Source of the DNA: Pseudocolwellia sp. AS88
Lineage (GTDB): Bacteria > Pseudomonadota > Gammaproteobacteria > Enterobacterales > Alteromonadaceae
Reading direction: 5' to 3'
NCBI RefSeq assembly: GCF_030551755.1
Contig: NZ_JAUPEC010000003.1
Coordinates: 186,001 to 250,000, forward strand
DNA: 64,000 bases
Position numbers and translations under genes: made by a program. Position 1 is the stretch's first letter. Each line of letters starts with the position of its first letter. Below, in pieces: positions 60,805 to 64,000 of this stretch. The notes beneath the pieces are model-generated. The model saw only the letters and a program-made list of their open reading frames with translations, was not told where the DNA came from and searched no databases.

Positions 60805-62415
60805 TTAAAGCTGTGGCCCCGCAGGCACAAGCGACTTACCATTCTCGGTGTCAGTAAATTTTTCAAAGTTATTCACAAATCGAGTTGCCAGTGCATGAGC
60901 TTTATCTTCCCATTCACCTGCGGCGTCGTAAGTATTTCTTGGGTCTAATATTTGTGTATTCACACCTTTTAAAGTGTTTGGCACTTCGAGGTTAAATAAA
61001 GGCACAACAGATGTTTCAGTATCATCAATAGAGCCATCTAAAATTGCATCGATTATTGCACGTGTATCTTTTATTGAAATACGTTTACCTGTGCCATTCC
61101 AACCTGTATTCACTAAGTAAGCTTCAGCACCAACTGCTTCCATACGATTTTTTAATACTTCAGCGTATTGCGTTGGGTGTAAACTTAAAAAAGCAGATCC
61201 AAAGCAACTTGAGAATGTTGGTGTTGGTTCAGTAATTCCTCTTTCCGTTCCAGCTAATTTTGCTGTAAAGCCAGATAAGAAATAATACTGTGCTTGGTCA
61301 GCTGTTAGCTTAGCGACAGGAGGTAAAACTCCGAAGGCATCGGCTGTTAAAAAGATAACTTTTTTAGCGTGACCTGCTCTTGAAACCGGCTTAACAATGT
61401 TTTCAATATGATGAATAGGGTATGAAACACGTGTATTTTCAGTAACGGAACCATCATCAAAATCTATTTTTCCGTTTGCGTCAACGGTGACATTTTCTAA
61501 TAATGCATCGCGTCTGATTGCATCATAAATTTCCGGTTCGTTTTCTCTGCTAAGATTAATTGTTTTTGCATAACAGCCACCTTCAAAATTGAAAACACCG
61601 TTGTCATCCCAACCATGTTCATCATCACCAATCAGTTGACGTTTAGGGTCTGTTGAGAGTGTTGTTTTACCTGTGCCTGAAAGTCCAAAGAATATAGCAA
61701 CATCACCATCTTCACCAACGTTAGCGCTACAGTGCATTGAAGCGATACCTTTAAGAGGTAATAGGTAGTTCATCATGGAGAACATACCTTTTTTCATCTC
61801 TCCACCATACCAAGTACCGCCAATTAGCTGAATTCTTTCGGTTAGGTTAAAGGCAACGAAGTTCTCCGAATTTAAACCTTGTTCTTTCCATGAAGGGTTA
61901 ACTGTTTTAGCACCGTTCATAACAATAAAGTCTGGTTCGTAAGTTTTTAATTCTTCATCCGTGGGGCGTATGAACATGTTTTTAACAAAATGAGCTTGCC
62001 ATGCTACTTCAGTGATAAAACGAACCTTTAAACGAGTGTCATTATTGGCACCACAATATGTGTCTACAACAAATAATCTTTTACCTGTAAGTTGAGTTGT
62101 CACTAAGCCTTTCAAATGAGCCCATGTTTCTGGTGACATTGGCTTATTATCATTTTTACCTTGATCTGACCACCATACCGTGTCGCGAGATACATCGTCT
62201 CTAACAATATATTTATCTTTTGGAGATCTACCTGTAAAAATACCTGTATTAACGTTTACCGCACCTAGCTCTGTTTCTACGCCTTTATCAAAGCCTGTTA
62301 ACGTACTTTTGGTTTCTTCAGTAAATAGCATTTCATAAGATGGATTGTAAACAATTTCAGTAACATTCGTTATGCCGTATTGTGTTAGATCGATTGTATT
62401 TCCCAAAGTAGTCAT
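60805..62415 (-). CDS. pckA: Phosphoenolpyruvate carboxykinase (ATP)
   Basis: 536 residues from the ATG at 62415, chosen because GGAG lies nine bases upstream and the length matches E. coli (540); an in-frame ATG at 62466 has no such support. The kinase-1a P-loop [13 protein letters not shown], the kinase-2 [22 protein letters not shown] and PEP/oxaloacetate-site segments ([28 protein letters not shown]) are intact. It makes PEP from oxaloacetate in gluconeogenesis. The convergent envZ–pckA order is common in this group. Confidence 0.97.
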   Translation of the reverse strand: MTTLGNTIDLTQYGITNVTEIVYNPSYEMLFTEETKSTLTGFDKGVETELGAVNVNTGIFTGRSPKDKYIVRDDVSRDTVWWSDQGKNDNKPMSPETWAHLKGLVTTQLTGKRLFVVDTYCGANNDTRLKVRFITEVAWQAHFVKNMFIRPTDEELKTYEPDFIVMNGAKTVNPSWKEQGLNSENFVAFNLTERIQLIGGTWYGGEMKKGMFSMMNYLLPLKGIASMHCSANVGEDGDVAIFFGLSGTGKTTLSTDPKRQLIGDDEHGWDDNGVFNFEGGCYAKTINLSRENEPEIYDAIRRDALLENVTVDANGKIDFDDGSVTENTRVSYPIHHIENIVKPVSRAGHAKKVIFLTADAFGVLPPVAKLTADQAQYYFLSGFTAKLAGTERGITEPTPTFSSCFGSAFLSLHPTQYAEVLKNRMEAVGAEAYLVNTGWNGTGKRISIKDTRAIIDAILDGSIDDTETSVVPLFNLEVPNTLKGVNTQILDPRNTYDAAGEWEDKAHALATRFVNNFEKFTDTENGKSLVPAGPQL

Positions 62416-62737
62416 CTGATGTATCTCCAGCGGTAAAGTTTTAAATAGAATTAAGCTTGTAATCATTCTAGTTGACTTTCATGTAAAGCGAAAGGTTTAA
62501 ATCTTTCGTTGTGAAAGTTTTTGATATAACTTTCACAACTATATTATAAGTAAAATTAATCTTTTTAGGGTTTTGTTTTTCTATCTTGTTGTTTATAAAT
62601 GGTTATTTGTTTTATTTGGAATTGGGAGAGATTTCTGGATAACATTGTTTTTAGTTATTCAGAAATCTATTTTTAGAAAGGTTTATGTTATGTTTTGGAG
62701 TTTTTTATGTAAGTTGTTAGTTGTTGTTACATTTTTG
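62416..62737. other. Intergenic region upstream of pckA
   Basis: About 320 very AT-rich bases between pckA and the convergent-side end of mrcA. It should hold the pckA promoter and the 3' end of mrcA; an inverted repeat AAGTTATATCAA-type match around 62508–62540 (GTGAAAGTT…AACTTTCAC) is visible: GTGAAAGTT (62511–62519) and AACTTTCAC (62528–62536), a perfect 9-bp stem that may be an operator or the mrcA terminator. No gene recognised. Confidence 0.4.
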
Positions 62738-64000
62738 TTAAAATATTCCATCGATACTAGAGTTATCGCCTTCGTTTAAGTTATATGTATCATTTTTAGG
62801 GATAGATTCTGTTGGAATCGTTCCTTTCTTGAAATACTCAAAATCACTTGAACGGTCAGTTTTATGACTTAGTTTACCTGTAGCTTTATCTATACGTGCA
62901 GATACCACATCATTAGGTTGCGTAAAAGCTTCATAAGGGAAATAAGGCAAAGCTTCTTTCATGTAAAGGTTCCACGCAGGTTGAGCAGAGTTAGCCCCAG
63001 CCTCAGAACCAGTGATTTGATTCTTTGGTAGATTATTATTATATGAAGTCCGCCCTAAATCTTTCGACGGGTCATCAAACCCTATCCAAGTAGAAGTCAC
63101 TAGGCGTCTTGAAAATCCTGAGAACCAAGCATCTTTCGATTGGTTGGTTGTTCCTGTTTTACCAGATAAGTCTTTTCTTTTTAAAGCACGCGATCGCCAA
63201 CCCGTACCTTGCCAGTATGGCTTCTTATTCCAGTCTGCACCCCAAATGACTGAATTCATTGCGTTAGTGATTAAAAAAGCGTTTTGAGGGTTTAAAACTC
63301 TTTCAGCTATATTTAATTCTATTAGGTTGTTATCTGTAGTGATTGATTTGTTGGTCGTTTTTGACTCAATACCCGAATCATCAGAAGCCTGAGCACTAGT
63401 AGTTAGTTCGCTATTAATTAGCTCTGTTTCTGTTAATTCTGGGTCATCACTGATTTCATCATTATTCGAGATAAATTCAACGACAACATCTTGAGCATTG
63501 CTTTCTGTATTTACTGGTTCTAGTGATTCTGCTAATTTTTGTTGTATACAGATTTCATCACAGGCAATTTTTGGGTTTGCTTTAAATACTACATTACCAT
63601 TAGAGTCTTCAATTCTGTCTATAAAGTAAGGTTCAATTAAGAAGCCTCCGTTTGCAAAAACTGCATATCCCGTTGCAATTTCTAGTGGTGTAAAAGAGGC
63701 AGAACCTAACGCTAAAGTTTCGTTTCTTGGTATTTCGTCTCTTTTAAAGCCAAAAGATTGTAAATGGTTAATAACATTTGTTTTACCTACCTGTCGAAAT
63801 AAACGAACGGCAACAACGTTTTTAGATTGAGCTAATGCGAGTCTAACTCTTATCGGGCCATCGTATTTAGCGGGTGAGTTTTTTGGACGCCAAACACTGC
63901 CACTACTTTCATCCCATTGATTGATAGGGGCATCATTTACTAGCGATGCTAAAGTAAAGCCATGTTCAAGTGCTGCAGAATAAAGAAAAGGCTTAATATT
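62738..64000 (-). CDS. mrcA: Penicillin-binding protein 1A, C-terminal part (cut by window end)
   Basis: The frame is open without interruption from the TAA at 62738 to the last base, 420 residues, so the gene continues beyond the window. Transpeptidase features in order: PFLYSAALEHGFTLASLVNDAPI, LALAQSKNVVAVRLF (the SxN-type motif), LALGSASFTPLEIATGYAVFANGG, YFIDRIEDSNGN, and KTGTTNQSKDAWFSG (KTG box). Between them is an acidic, serine-rich insert (about 63300–63550), longer than in E. coli. PBP1A polymerises and cross-links peptidoglycan. The first ~450 residues (glycosyltransferase) are missing here. Confidence 0.93.
   Translation of the reverse strand, partial: NIKPFLYSAALEHGFTLASLVNDAPINQWDESSGSVWRPKNSPAKYDGPIRVRLALAQSKNVVAVRLFRQVGKTNVINHLQSFGFKRDEIPRNETLALGSASFTPLEIATGYAVFANGGFLIEPYFIDRIEDSNGNVVFKANPKIACDEICIQQKLAESLEPVNTESNAQDVVVEFISNNDEISDDPELTETELINSELTTSAQASDDSGIESKTTNKSITTDNNLIELNIAERVLNPQNAFLITNAMNSVIWGADWNKKPYWQGTGWRSRALKRKDLSGKTGTTNQSKDAWFSGFSRRLVTSTWIGFDDPSKDLGRTSYNNNLPKNQITGSEAGANSAQPAWNLYMKEALPYFPYEAFTQPNDVVSARIDKATGKLSHKTDRSSDFEYFKKGTIPTESIPKNDTYNLNEGDNSSIDGIF

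Noticed and set aside
62738-63259. Apparent truncated 173-residue PBP1A fragment, as if mrcA were frameshifted
   Set aside because: Reading the minus strand upstream of the internal ATG at 63259, the frame stays open to the end of the window and keeps encoding PBP1A motifs, so the gene is simply cut by the window edge.
1-64000. CRISPR arrays, rRNA genes and complete insertion sequences with transposases
   Set aside because: No regularly spaced direct repeats, no rRNA segments and no transposase reading frames were seen.

Overview
The window looks like a chromosomal segment from an AT-rich marine gammaproteobacterium of the Colwelliaceae type (Colwellia or Thalassotalea-like). The supports are the gene orders yihI–DUF2489–hemN, srkA–dsbA and ompR–envZ facing pckA and mrcA, a PrsK/PrsR PEP-CTERM regulatory pair, many membrane c-di-GMP enzymes and several small inverted-repeat elements of the kind common in that group. 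The genus is an inference; no 16S gene is present.

Region by region. 1–7 kb: an outer-membrane protein followed by a complete polyol/sugar ABC importer (binding protein, two permeases, ATPase), with strong stem-loops between its first genes. 7–11 kb: an outer-membrane protein, a periplasmic protein and a membrane GGDEF–EAL enzyme in one operon. 11–15 kb: a CPA2 antiporter and an xdhC–mocA maturation pair whose molybdenum-hydroxylase partner survives only as a broken iron-sulfur subunit. 15–20 kb: a TonB receptor, SnoaL-like protein and Nramp-like transporter, divergent from a MarR regulator across a perfect palindrome. 20–30 kb: a two-gene unknown operon, a KefB/C-type antiporter, an IalB-like protein, a NIDO/PEP-CTERM-like secreted protein with a sigma-54 type promoter, tRNA-His, a GGDEF protein and hemN with an FNR-like box. 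30–47 kb: yihI, an M61 peptidase, purU, a peroxiredoxin–glutaredoxin fusion, a hybrid kinase, hutG–hutF behind a HutC-like operator, ccoG, srkA–dsbA, a VTT membrane protein, a beta-propeller/SHOCT fusion and a tandem-OB SSB-like protein. 47.6–54.7 kb: an integrated mobile island. 54.9–64 kb: prsK–prsR, ompR, envZ, pckA and the 3' part of mrcA (cut by the window end).

The most distinctive feature is the roughly 7.1 kb island in the 3' end of a tRNA-Arg gene. It has a 22-bp direct repeat at both ends, matching paired GTAGTAC sites just inside each end, a tyrosine integrase, a protein with an internal duplication, an AlpA-type regulator, a HUH-type replication initiator (YagK/YfjJ, inovirus Gp2 class), a variable cargo pair (membrane PH-like protein and ankyrin protein), and a terminal pair of small proteins, one with a zinc ribbon. 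No capsid, tail, relaxase or conjugation genes are visible, so it looks like a compact self-replicating integrative element or phage-satellite-like element that must borrow a transfer route.

Two families of miniature inverted-repeat elements are also present: four copies of one with 18-bp ends and 4-bp target duplications (three of them AGTT/AACT), and a single copy of a second with a TA duplication. All identifications come from reading the sequence and recalled family motifs; no database search was run.
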